This document shows, piece after piece, positions 9,117 to 19,200 of a stretch of DNA of 36,487 nt. The translations under genes and the position numbers were made by a program. Every line of letters starts with the position of its first letter. Within the stretch, counting starts at the first letter, position 1. The DNA is from JACNLN01 sp964626495 (GTDB lineage Bacteria; Fidelibacterota; Marinisomatia; Marinisomatales; CAZVFT01), in assembly GCA_964626495.1 (NCBI GenBank), contig CAZVFT010000009.1, forward strand, positions 1 to 36,487, written 5' to 3'. The notes under the pieces are model-generated. The model saw nothing but the letters and a program-made list of their open reading frames with translations. It was not told the origin of the DNA and searched no databases.

Positions 9117-12100
9117 GTGGTTAATAAAACATTTCTATTCCTTTTTACTTATATATTTTTCTCTTTCCACATAATAACCGCCGGAACCACAGGGAAAATT
9201 GCTGGCAGAATTACAGGTACAAAAGGAGAAGGACTCCAGGGGGCAAATGTATTCCTGAAAACGACATCTATTGGTGTAGCAACAGATGAAGATGGTTATT
9301 ATGCACTTTTAAATGTACCTCCTGGTCAATATTCCCTCTCAGTATCGATGATTGGCTATGCAAAGGTGACCATTGAAAATGTGATTGTTGTTATGGATAG
9401 AACCACAACAATCGATATTAACTTACAACCAGAAATAGTTCAGTTGATCGAAGTAACGGTTGAAGCCGAAAAACCAATGGTAATTCCAGATATATCTGCC
9501 AGTCAATTAAATATTCAATCTGATCAAATAAATAACTTACCCATTTCTAATATAACTCAGGCAATTGGTCTTCAAGCAGGGATTGAAGGTCTGACCATCC
9601 GTGGTGGCGGTCAGAGAGAGACAGCATTTTTAGTTGATGGATTTCTACGTAATGATGAGCGTTCCAATAATCCATACACTTCCATCAGTCTAAATTCGAT
9701 AAGTGAAATACAGGTTCAGACGGGTGGTTTTAATGCGGAATATGGAAACATTCGTTCTGGTGTGATCAATGTTATTACGAAAGAAGGGGATAGGACTGCT
9801 TATCATGGAACCCTTACTTATCGATATAGCTCCCCTGCTCCTAAGCATTTTGGTAAATCCATATATGATCCTGATTCTTACTTTTTACGTCCATATTTAG
9901 ACCCTGCGGTTTGTTGGACGGGAACGAACAAAGGTGAACCATTTGAAGATTTAAATTCCAATGGTAGCTGGGATGAAGGCGAACCATTTTCAGATTTCAA
10001 TGGAGACGGAACAAGAACTTATTGGGATAGCTACACACAAAGACAATATTCTGATTTTGAGGGGTGGAACTCCATTGCCGAGGTAACTACAAAAGATGAC
10101 AATCCCGATAATGATCTTACTCCCACCGCCGCTCAAGAAATATTCAAATGGCAACATAGGCGTTCTGGAAACATTACAGAACCCGATTATACGATAGATT
10201 TTGCATTTGGAGGACCAGTTCCACTGCTATCTAATCAATTTGGAGATTTGCGATTTCACCTTAGCCATCAAAAAGAAAATGAAATGTTTGTATTTCCACT
10301 CTCGAGAAATGGCTACTCAGAAAATATTACCGACCTTAAGATTACCGCAGATATCACTTCCCAAATGAAGCTAACCATGATGAGCCAATATGGAGAAATA
10401 CATTCCGTGTCGCCTTATACCTGGAAAACAACGCCAACAGGGGATTTCTTAAGAACAACTTATGAAGTCGCAAATTTGACAAATAGCAGTAGTGGCAATG
10501 CCATCCTATTTATGCCTGGTTTTTACAGTCCTGCTTCGATTTACCGAACCATAGTAGGCATGAAAATAAATCATTTACTTAGTACAATAACTTTCTATGA
10601 GTTTATTACTCAACATTTTGTTAATCGTTACGATACATTCCAAATGGGACTTCGCGATACAACAAAATCTCACGAAGTTTTCCCAGGGTATTTTGCTGAT
10701 GAAGCACCGTTTGGCTATTGGGGATATGGCGTGACAGGCATTGATGGTATGATATTGGGTGGATGGATGAACTTGGGTCGGGATAGGAGTATTAATTCAA
10801 CAACCTTACTTAGGTTTGATATCACCAGCCAGGTGAATACTCGCAATCAGGTCAAAGCTGGATTTATATCTGTTATCAATGATTTTAAAATACGTTCTTC
10901 AACGGTAAACCCGGGCATGAGTACCTGGAATCGTAGTTTGGTTTATGATGTGGCACCCTTTAGGTTTGAAGCATATATTCAAGATAAATTGGAATTCGAA
11001 GAATTTATCGCAAATGTGGGATTGAGATTCGAGTACTCATCTGCGAATACTGATCGATATTTGTTAGATGATTTCGATGATTATTACAGTCAGGGGCTTG
11101 GCGATTTAATCGAAGAGGAAGCACCTAAAGAAAAATCAAAAGGATACTTCAGTATCAGTCCACGGTTAGGGATATCACATCCGATTACAGCAAATTCCAA
11201 ACTATATTTCAACTATGGTCATTTTCAATCTGAACCGTTATCATCTTACCGTTTTAGGCTGCAACATGAAGCAAATGGTTTGGTGACTCATATTGGGAAT
11301 CCCAATCTATCCTTAGAGAGAACAATTGCCTATGAGGTTGGGTATTCCCAGAGATTGCTTAATAATTATTTGTTGAATCTATCAGCATATTATAAGGATA
11401 TAACTGATCAACCAGGCTGGATTTACTACCAAAATGTCAATAGCTCTGTCCAGTATGATAAAGCGGCTAATAATAATTATGAGGATATCCGTGGCTTAGA
11501 ATTTACTCTGAATAAACCTTACGGGAATTGGATTACTGGTTTTATTAATTACACCTATATGGTGCAAACTTCAGGTTATTTTGGGTATACCGAATATTAT
11601 CAGGATCCACAAGAAATGCGTGACTATCTACGAATAAATCCATATCAATCCAAGCCTAAACCAAGACCATATTTCCGTATAAATTTGAGTTTCCATACGC
11701 CACCTAATTTTGGTCCAGTACTAGCGGGAATCCGACCGATCGGATACTGGAATATTAATATAATAGGAACGTATCAAACAGGGAATTACGCTACCTATAA
11801 TCCAAATGAAATTCCCGGTGTTTCTGATAACGTCCAATGGAAAGATAGATATAATATTGACTTGAGAGTGGGGAAATCGGTCCATACTAATCGGCACTCT
11901 ATGGAAATTTTTATGGATATTTCTAATGCCTTAAATACAAAATTTTTAAGTTACGCTGGATTTTCAGATTATTATGATTATCAAGATTACCTTGCGTCTC
12001 TCAATTTTAACTGGGAAGAAGGAGTAGAAAAAGGTAATGATCGTATCGGTGAATACCGTGATTGGGATATTCTCTATGATCCATTAGAACCAAATCCTGA

Positions 12101-12233
12101 TAACGATCCTGAAATTGAAGCAAGAAATGCCGAGAAAAAAAAGAATAAGTCATACATTGATATGCCGAATTTTAAAGCTTTTACTTTTCTCGATCCACGA
12201 AAAATTACAGTTGGTGTTAGGATCAATTTTTAA
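9117..12233 (+). CDS. TonB-dependent outer-membrane receptor B
   Basis: This 1038-residue receptor is paralogous to receptor A. It starts at GTG (9117), with a signal peptide running to about FHIITAG. It then has the carboxypeptidase-regulatory-like domain (KIAGRITGTKGEGLQGANVF, about 23-110) and the plug (INNLPISNITQAIGLQAG, LTIRGGG, FLVDGF, GGFNAEYGNIRSGVINVITKEG). The remainder is a long barrel ending in Val-Gly-Val-Arg-Ile-Asn-Phe. Relative to receptor A it carries an acidic insert at about 281-302 (PFEDLNSNGSWDEGEPFSDF) that looks like two EF-hand-like or dockerin-like Asp-rich loops and may bind Ca2+. No strong ribosome site precedes the GTG, so expression may rely on read-through or coupling from the 58-base upstream gap. 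The ligand is unknown. Confidence 0.9.
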   Translation: MVNKTFLFLFTYIFFSFHIITAGTTGKIAGRITGTKGEGLQGANVFLKTTSIGVATDEDGYYALLNVPPGQYSLSVSMIGYAKVTIENVIVVMDRTTTIDINLQPEIVQLIEVTVEAEKPMVIPDISASQLNIQSDQINNLPISNITQAIGLQAGIEGLTIRGGGQRETAFLVDGFLRNDERSNNPYTSISLNSISEIQVQTGGFNAEYGNIRSGVINVITKEGDRTAYHGTLTYRYSSPAPKHFGKSIYDPDSYFLRPYLDPAVCWTGTNKGEPFEDLNSNGSWDEGEPFSDFNGDGTRTYWDSYTQRQYSDFEGWNSIAEVTTKDDNPDNDLTPTAAQEIFKWQHRRSGNITEPDYTIDFAFGGPVPLLSNQFGDLRFHLSHQKENEMFVFPLSRNGYSENITDLKITADITSQMKLTMMSQYGEIHSVSPYTWKTTPTGDFLRTTYEVANLTNSSSGNAILFMPGFYSPASIYRTIVGMKINHLLSTITFYEFITQHFVNRYDTFQMGLRDTTKSHEVFPGYFADEAPFGYWGYGVTGIDGMILGGWMNLGRDRSINSTTLLRFDITSQVNTRNQVKAGFISVINDFKIRSSTVNPGMSTWNRSLVYDVAPFRFEAYIQDKLEFEEFIANVGLRFEYSSANTDRYLLDDFDDYYSQGLGDLIEEEAPKEKSKGYFSISPRLGISHPITANSKLYFNYGHFQSEPLSSYRFRLQHEANGLVTHIGNPNLSLERTIAYEVGYSQRLLNNYLLNLSAYYKDITDQPGWIYYQNVNSSVQYDKAANNNYEDIRGLEFTLNKPYGNWITGFINYTYMVQTSGYFGYTEYYQDPQEMRDYLRINPYQSKPKPRPYFRINLSFHTPPNFGPVLAGIRPIGYWNINIIGTYQTGNYATYNPNEIPGVSDNVQWKDRYNIDLRVGKSVHTNRHSMEIFMDISNALNTKFLSYAGFSDYYDYQDYLASLNFNWEEGVEKGNDRIGEYRDWDILYDPLEPNPDNDPEIEARNAEKKKNKSYIDMPNFKAFTFLDPRKITVGVRINF

Positions 12234-12255
12234 TAAGAATCCTGCGGGTTTATAA

Positions 12256-14412
12256 TTGAATCTAATTGTTAAGCAAAATCCTATTATCTATTTAAGTGTT
12301 ATCTTAATTCTATTAGCCAATACCCTGATTGGACAGGTAGCAGAAACAGCCAAGCGATACGTTCGAGTGGGATCACTGCAGAGTCATTTTTCAGCTTATG
12401 GATCTGAACGTGCATGGAATAACACTTACTATGAAGGTCTGATTTGGCCCGCTGATTATCCTTACCAGGATAATGCTGTGATTAAACGATTTTGGATAGC
12501 CACCAAGAATTTTGCAGACCCTTCAGGTTATGTATGGGGTCATTATGGTATCTATTTTGCTCTAGATTATACCGGGTTATCTCTATTTCCAATGGAATTA
12601 AAACAAATCGCAAAGTTTGAGCCACCCACAATTTATGTAGATGGAATAAATATAAGGGCAATTTATGCTGGTGAGATTGATTCAATTGATGCTAATCAAA
12701 TTCCCGATAGAATAATAATAAATGTCGTAAATACCTCAATGGGGTTAACAATGACGAGGAAAGTATACGTTTTTAGTCAGCAATACCATGATAATTATTT
12801 CGTTAAAGAGTTTACATTTAAAAATACCGGTAACACTGACTGGGATGATACGATTGAATTAGATACTCCATTGACTGAGGTTATGATTGGATGGGGTACC
12901 CGTTATAGCTGCGGACGTGAAGGAACCTGGAATATCGGAGATGGTCAGTCGTGGGGGAAGCATTCCTGGGTAACCCAAAGAGGAGAGAATTATGCTGATC
13001 ATTATACCGAAACGATAACAGAAGATAATCCAATTGTTGATTGGATTCGTTGTGGTTTTTCATGGGCGGGTCAATCAAGTGTCAATACATCATTTAATAA
13101 TATAGGAGGTCCTGATAGGTCTGCAAATGGAAGGTTAACATCTCCCCATCATGTTGGTCTAACTATATTGCACGTTGATAAAAATGCATCTGATTCTTCA
13201 GATGATCCTAATCAGCCGGCATTTTTAGGATGGCATGCCGGTGATACTTATCCCGGTGTGGGAAATCTGAGACCATCTGATGAACTGAACATGTTAAAAC
13301 TGTACGATATGTTGAGTGGAATACCTTACGAAGATCAGGGAGGTGAGGATCGATTTGACGAAACCGCTATGGGGTCTGTTGATGGAGAACAATATCTTAG
13401 CCACCAAACCGATCCGTGGGAAATTCATAATGATGGTGGTGGTACAAATGTAATGATAACGTATGGACCGTTTGATTTAAATCCTGGAGAAAGTGTTACA
13501 ATTGTTGAAGCGGAAGGAATCAACGGGCTAAATCGGCAAATGTGTGAATTAATTGGGTACAATTGGAAATTTGGATCAAGTCCTTATCCATTGCCTGGGG
13601 GCGGTCAAACTAATGATGAAGATATTTATAAAAATGCATGGGTGTTTACGGGAAAGGATTCAATTTTATTAACATTTTCCAGAGCTAAACGCAATTACGA
13701 TTTGGACTTTAATATCCCTCAACCCCCTTTACCGCCACCTCTTTTTGATGTGAAATCTGGTGGTGATCGAATATATCTATCGTGGGAACCCAGTCCTTCT
13801 GAGGGTGAACCAGATTTTGCCGGGTATAAAATTTTCCGTGCCGTTGGTAAGCCAGATACCACCTATGAAGAAATATACGATGGAGGAACATCGCTACATA
13901 CTTTTGAAGACCTGACCGCCATACGTGGGTTTAGTTACTATTATTATATTGTAGCATATAATGATGGATCAAACAATGACACTGGTGTAGCAAACCCGAA
14001 GGGACCTTTACATAGCAGTCGTTTTTACACGCGGACGACAGAACCTGTTTATTTAAGGCGCAAGGCGGGGAAGTCTTTAGATGATATACGAGTTGTACCG
14101 AACCCATTTCACTCTGCCGCAAGAGATTTGCAGTATCCTGGTGAGTATGATAAAATCATGTTTTTAAATATCCCATCACAATGCGTCATAAAGATTTTTA
14201 CAGAAAGGGGGGATTTAGTAAAAACAATAAATCATATAGATGGTAGTGGAGATGAAACTTGGAATTCAATTTCAAGTTCTCGACAAGTAGTTGTTAGCGG
14301 AATTTACATTGTTCATTTTGAAGTAACAGAGAATTATTATGATCCATTAACCGATGAACTCCTGTATGAAAAGGGGGATACGGCAATTAGGAAATTTGTA
14401 ATTGTTCGATAG
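12256..14412 (+). CDS. Secreted fibronectin type III protein B, receptor partner
   Basis: This 718-residue protein is the counterpart of the 3394-5544 protein and starts at TTG, 22 bases after receptor B. The signal peptide runs to about LIGQ (residue 27). Shared blocks with its paralogue are LIWPADYPYQDN, NTSMGLTMTRKVYVFSQQYH, SFNNIGGP, a PQPPLPPPLF proline linker, the Fn3 module (GGDRIYLSWEPS, GYKIFRAVGKPDTTYEEIYD, FSYYYYIVAYNDG) and the terminal domain from VVPNPF to RKFVIVR. It differs in a short insert before the last strand (ENYYDPLTDELLYEKGD). The ribosome site is weak, unlike that of protein A. It probably forms a surface complex with receptor B. The N-terminal domain of about 440 residues matches no family I can name; functional assignment rests on the duplicated layout. 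Confidence 0.78.
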   Translation: MNLIVKQNPIIYLSVILILLANTLIGQVAETAKRYVRVGSLQSHFSAYGSERAWNNTYYEGLIWPADYPYQDNAVIKRFWIATKNFADPSGYVWGHYGIYFALDYTGLSLFPMELKQIAKFEPPTIYVDGINIRAIYAGEIDSIDANQIPDRIIINVVNTSMGLTMTRKVYVFSQQYHDNYFVKEFTFKNTGNTDWDDTIELDTPLTEVMIGWGTRYSCGREGTWNIGDGQSWGKHSWVTQRGENYADHYTETITEDNPIVDWIRCGFSWAGQSSVNTSFNNIGGPDRSANGRLTSPHHVGLTILHVDKNASDSSDDPNQPAFLGWHAGDTYPGVGNLRPSDELNMLKLYDMLSGIPYEDQGGEDRFDETAMGSVDGEQYLSHQTDPWEIHNDGGGTNVMITYGPFDLNPGESVTIVEAEGINGLNRQMCELIGYNWKFGSSPYPLPGGGQTNDEDIYKNAWVFTGKDSILLTFSRAKRNYDLDFNIPQPPLPPPLFDVKSGGDRIYLSWEPSPSEGEPDFAGYKIFRAVGKPDTTYEEIYDGGTSLHTFEDLTAIRGFSYYYYIVAYNDGSNNDTGVANPKGPLHSSRFYTRTTEPVYLRRKAGKSLDDIRVVPNPFHSAARDLQYPGEYDKIMFLNIPSQCVIKIFTERGDLVKTINHIDGSGDETWNSISSSRQVVVSGIYIVHFEVTENYYDPLTDELLYEKGDTAIRKFVIVR

Positions 14413-14445
14413 GGGAAGATATTTCGTATATTCATAAAATTTCTA

Positions 14446-14474
14446 TTGACTTAATAGAATAATCTTGATAGAAT
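14446..14474 (+). promoter_or_regulatory. Sigma70-type promoter
   Basis: TTGACT (14446-14451) and TAGAAT (14469-14474) are separated by exactly 17 bases. The predicted start of transcription is about 7 bases further on, giving a leader of roughly 40 bases before the AAGGAGG site at 14510-14516 and the ATG at 14521. I found no convincing terminator between the Fn3 protein B stop and this promoter, so read-through from the large array is possible. Confidence 0.6.
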
Positions 14475-14520
14475 TTGTTCGTAACTAATGCTTGAACTAT
14501 AATAGAATAAGGAGGAAAAG

Positions 14521-16049
14521 ATGAAGAAAATGTTAACAGTCCTTATAGTATTAGCTGTGATGGTGAGCTTTAGCTTTGCTGATCAGTGGACATTGCAGGA
14601 TATTTTCTACGATTTCCAAATGCCCAGAGATGATGGTTATGGTATCCATGGCTGTGTGGTGGATCCCGATGGTAACGTTTGGGTAGGCATGTATGGAAAT
14701 ATGGCGTTTGATACCCTGTTTACTACTGAGGGAGATACGATAGTACTGCGTCCTATATGGGTGTTTGACGCTACTGGAAATCATGTAAGTTTTTCACCCA
14801 TCCGTTATGCCGTTACAGGTGGTGTTACTGTTGACACGCTGGACAATTCCTGTCGTGGAATGGGTCTCGCTGCTGATGGTAACATTTTGTATTCTTATTA
14901 TGACGAAGTGTACAAGTTCAACTACCAGACGGGTGAATTTATGGGTACTTCTGGTGATCTAGGTGGCTCCTTAACAGAAGCAACAGCAGATGAAGATGGC
15001 AACGTCTACGTGAGTCATGTTGCTGGAGCCGATGCTGGGATTCACAAACTGTCTCCCGATTTATCGACGTATATAGATGTGTGTGACAGTTGCGGAGTGA
15101 ACTACAACAGAACCACCACGGTTTCTTCAGATGGTCAGTTTATCTATCTGGGATCAACGTGGAATGGAATTGGAATCACAGTCTTGGAGTCCGATTTGTT
15201 TGGTACGTACTATACACGGGTAGATACAATCGGTAATGTTATAGTGGACGACACAACCCAACTTAATCTGTGGCCAGAGACACTTGACTGGAATTTAGGA
15301 GTCCTGTGGGCTGGTGAAACGGATCCNNNNNNNNNNNNNNNNNNNNNNNNNNNNNNNNNNNNNNNNNNNNNNNNNNNNNNNNNNNNNNNNNNNNNNNNNN
15401 NNNNNNNNNNNNNNNNNNNNNNNNNNGGCCAGAGACACTTGACTGGAATTTAGGAGTCCTGTGGGCTGGTGAAACGGATCCAGCTTGGAGCTCCCATCCA
15501 AGAGCTGGTACCTGGATTGGGTTTAATCCATCGACAGGTGAAGTGGTCGACAGCCTTGGAATCGGAATGACAGTAACCCCTGATACTAATGCCTCCGCTT
15601 TGGCTGCTCTGGGAGTGACTTGTAGTCCTCGTGCTATGGGAAGCAGTGCTGATGGAAAAACTCTGTATGTTGCTGATTTCTCGACTAATGTCATACAGAT
15701 TTGGCATAACAATAATCCAACATCCCTCTCTATCGATGATGATTCTGAAGGCGATGCACCTATTGTTGCTTTAGGTTATGCCTTACACGCGGCTTATCCA
15801 AATCCCTTTAACCCTGTTACAACGATTGAGTATGAGATTGGACGGACAGGAGACGCCAAATTGCAGATTTTTGACTTGAAGGGTCAATTGGTAAGGACGC
15901 TTGCAGACGGATGGCACTTCCATGGTAAACATACGATTGAGTGGGATGGAACGGACAATAACGGTTCAAGATTAGCATCTGGAACCTATATTTACAGACT
16001 ATCGTCAACGGAAGTTTCCCTCTCAAAGCGCATTACACTGTTGAAGTAA
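14521..16049 (+). CDS. Secreted beta-propeller protein with T9SS sorting domain, split by scaffold gap
   Basis: The gene begins at ATG 14521 behind a strong AAGGAGG. The signal peptide is MKKMLTVLIVLAVMVSFSFA. The body has propeller-type repeats (GCVVDPDGNVWVGMYG, RGMGLAADGNILYSY, TATADEDGNVYVSH, TTVSSDGQFIYLGS, MGSSADGKTLYVAD). The C-terminus is a sorting domain (YPNPFNPVTTIEYEI, LKGQLVRTLA, LASGTYIYRLSS, ITLLK). The 100-N gap (15327-15426) interrupts it, but the 55 bases before the gap (15272-15326) are repeated exactly after it (15427-15481) and both copies are in the same codon phase. Removing one copy and the Ns gives a continuous 457-residue protein reading ...WAGETDPAWSSHPRAG. The gene is therefore very probably intact. 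The role is unknown; surface attachment through T9SS is expected from the C-terminus. Confidence 0.85.
15272..15481. other. Scaffold gap of 100 N flanked by an identical 55-base overlap
   Basis: Bases 15327-15426 are N. The 55 bases on the left (15272-15326) equal the 55 bases on the right (15427-15481). This is what two unmerged contig ends sharing a k-mer overlap look like, with 100 N as a placeholder of unknown size. It is not a biological direct repeat; the codon phase matches across it. Confidence 0.93.
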
Positions 16050-16065
16050 AAAGGATGGAATCTAT

Positions 16066-16100
16066 AAAAAAAACCTCCTCAAATTGAGGAGGTTTTTTTT
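16066..16100 (+). terminator. Rho-independent terminator, likely bidirectional
   Basis: CCTCCTC (16074-16080), loop AAATT, GAGGAGG (16086-16092), then eight T. The preceding run of A pairs with the T run, so the hairpin can also act on minus-strand transcripts from the convergent operon ending at 16236. It lies 17 bases after the stop of the sorted propeller gene. Confidence 0.9.
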
Positions 16101-16235
16101 ATGATCATCCCCAAAAAAGGGGGTGTTATACCAATTTATTTGTTTATAGATACAAAGTCATTCCTCCGCAGGAGTTCCCTTTTAGAGCATTGTTCCAATT
16201 GGGGTGTAGCCCCTGAATTCGATTTATTTGTATCA
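16101..16235. other. Convergent intergenic spacer with small hairpins
   Basis: This stretch lies between two convergent genes. It holds three small inverted repeats: CCCC-A6-GGGG near 16109-16122, CTCC-GCA-GGAG near 16164-16174, and GGGG-TGTAG-CCCC at 16201-16213. None has a good T tract. The last, 23 bases beyond the minus-strand stop, may help terminate the operon ending at 16236. Confidence 0.35.
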
Positions 16236-19200
16236 TCATTTTAATAAAACCATTTGTTTTTTATCTACAAATTCGTTTGTCCTTAAAAGATAGATATACA
16301 GTCCTGAGGAGACAGAAATTCCTTTTTCATTTCTACCATTCCACACAATGGAGTGATATCCCACAGGCAACTTCTTATTTACTAATGTCCTGACATGTCG
16401 TCCTAATAGATCATAAATCTCAAGATTTACTTGTGTATTTTTTACGATTGAAAAAACAATTGTGGTGGTGGGATTAAAAGGGTTGGGATAGTTTTGGTAT
16501 AAAACGTAATTAGTGGGAAAAGGTTCTAACTCCTCCTGAATACTCATTGGGATTTTTTTACCAAGGCGGAGATTATCAAAATAAACCACCCCTTCTGTAG
16601 CTCCACCAGGTTCGTAAGTTAATTGAAAACTATCGATCCTGAGAGTACCCTCCAGAATTCCGTTTCCAATCCAGGTTCCAACTGGGTCGGAACCAAGGTC
16701 CCATTCAATAAGACGCCAGCCAATCCAGTCAATCGTAATCCATAGACTAACTTCGTGGTAAGAGGCAGCAGCATCGGGAACATGATCATCCACACAAAAG
16801 CGGAATTTATTGTTACTGCCATCACCAAAAAGGTAACATTGCAATGAGTATGTCGTATCGAACCAGACCTCCCTGGGTGGACCCCCAGCAAGATATTCAC
16901 GCAACAAATGTTCGGATACTGATGTATCCCAAACATAGGACAACTTGGCGGACTTATGCGGTGATGTAACGGGTAAATAGATTTCGGTACTGGTTCCAAA
17001 TGTTGTACCTGCGAGAATACCAGTTGTTGACCCGCTTTGATTGGGCTGCCACCAATTATTAACCGTTGTAAATTCGTCAATTATGGTGATTTCACTGTAT
17101 TGTTCCGAAGAAGTCCTGAAAAATGCAGTTATTGTATTATCCATTGGATTACCCAGCAAGTCTGTAATATTTTCATCCAGTGTTAAACTGTATTCCGTAT
17201 CAGAATTGAATGGACTAATAGGTCGGATACTAACCACTGATTTGCCTTGGATAACATTATGTAGACGTTCAACGTCAACAATGTTCTCACCAAGTTTTAG
17301 AATGATTGTTGTATCGTTTAAGGTGTTATCATCAACAACTTCATTGAACACAATTGAGATTACGTCCTCAACATCAATATTATAGGAATAGACCGTCAGG
17401 TCCGGATGGCTTTGGACAATAATTGGACCGTGAGTGTCCTCTTCTTCCGTGGTAAAGTTGAGTATAAATGCATCTCCAACAATACCATCTGCATTACCGT
17501 CAATCGGAACACCATTGATATCCATGGCTGAGGAATCAATCATAAAGGTGTAATCCGTGTCAAATTCAAGATTTTGAACAAGACTTATGGTAAGGGTTTT
17601 ATGGTCAGATGTCCATAAGGTCTGATCAAAGTTTACAGAGGGGGATATGCTAATAGCGTCATTAACGCTCGATATATCCATTGTTTTTGAAAAGGTTATG
17701 TTAATAGATATATTTACCTGAACTGTATCTCCTTCAGAGGGGAATGAAGAAACGACAACTGGAGGAAAGGATGGAATAGAATCAGTTATAACGATATTTG
17801 ATACGGGAGATTCGTTCCAATACCGATCAAATGCAGTAGCAGCGTAATGATATTGTCCGTTAAAATTTTGAGTTCCTGGGATACTATCGGTGTATGAATA
17901 AACTGCATTTCCAAAGTGGATATCAATTATTTCATCTTCAATTGTGTCAATACTTGTATCTTCAGATCTGTATATTGCATACCAGAAATCGATTCCTCCA
18001 GTATCAGAAGGCGTAACAGTGAGTTGATACGTTAATGAATCTATTAGGGTCATATCCAATGTTACGGGGTCAGGAGTCGTATTGTTGATCAAACCTGTTG
18101 CCCTAATTTTAGTTATCGTATTAAAGAATAACTCTTTTGCTTCTTCCCAATACTGATGATACTCCCAGGTTCCATAACTGAAAAACTGGAACCCATCAAC
18201 CCAAGGGACAGTTCGACAGGTTTCCACGATTTCCACATGGTTATCCCACACATTGTAATCGTGCAACATATAAGATCCGGGACCAACGGAATATAGACGA
18301 CCGTCAGAAATACCATCCTGAATCCACTGAGACCAACACTGAGGACAGGAGCCAACAAGCATTCCATAAAATCCGTTACCTGTTGTCCAGTAATAATGCA
18401 TTGGAGTCAATTGCTCAATATAACCCTCGTTGAACCAGAGAGCAGCATCCTGGTAAACGGTACCGTATCCCTGCCACCCTGACCAATTATATTTACCTAA
18501 TGCAGCAACGGAAAGGCGTACCCAGGGTTTCACTGCCTGAATGGAGTCGTGTAGAGTCTTCACAAATTCAGTGACACTCCACCGCCACCAATCTTCCCAG
18601 GACGGGAATTGTCCCCCACCAGTACTATCGGGGATGCCATCACTGTACGGATGTTCGATATCGTATAAGTACCTGCCTGTGCGGTTGTCTGTGAGTGCCT
18701 GCAGCTCTTCATCACTGATGATTCCATCCAATCTTTGAAGTTCTTTTTCATGAGGAACAACTCCCCTCATACTATTTGAATACTCATTCCATCGGATATA
18801 GTCTAAATGTAATCCGTCTATATCATAGTTATTCACAATCTCCATCGCAACATTAAGTGTATATTCTCTCACATCTTCCAAACCAGGAGATAATGCTCGA
18901 TAGGAGTTCATAGGAATTCCATCCCGATCACGACACACCCATTCTGGGTGTGCTGCAGCAGGAGCACCTGGTTGTATGCTGGAGCATGAAAATACATTAA
19001 ACCAGGCATGGAGTTCCAGTCCACGGGCATGAGCTAGTTCAATGGCATAAGCCAATGGGTCGTATCCCGGGTATTGATATCCTGCATAATAGCCCCAGGG
19101 CTCGTATGAAGAATTGTAGTAAGCGGTACCACTTTGGCGAGCTTGAAATAACACAGCGTTCATATTTGCGGAACTATGATCATCCAGGATACTCTGTACC

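Noticed and set aside
15272..15481. Direct repeat pair suggesting an insertion sequence or duplication
   Set aside because: The copies are identical, abut exactly 100 N and keep codon phase; this is an assembly overlap.
17041..17385. Plus-strand frame of 114 codons inside the GHL10 gene
   Set aside because: It is antisense to a well-supported gene, has no ribosome site and no recognisable product.
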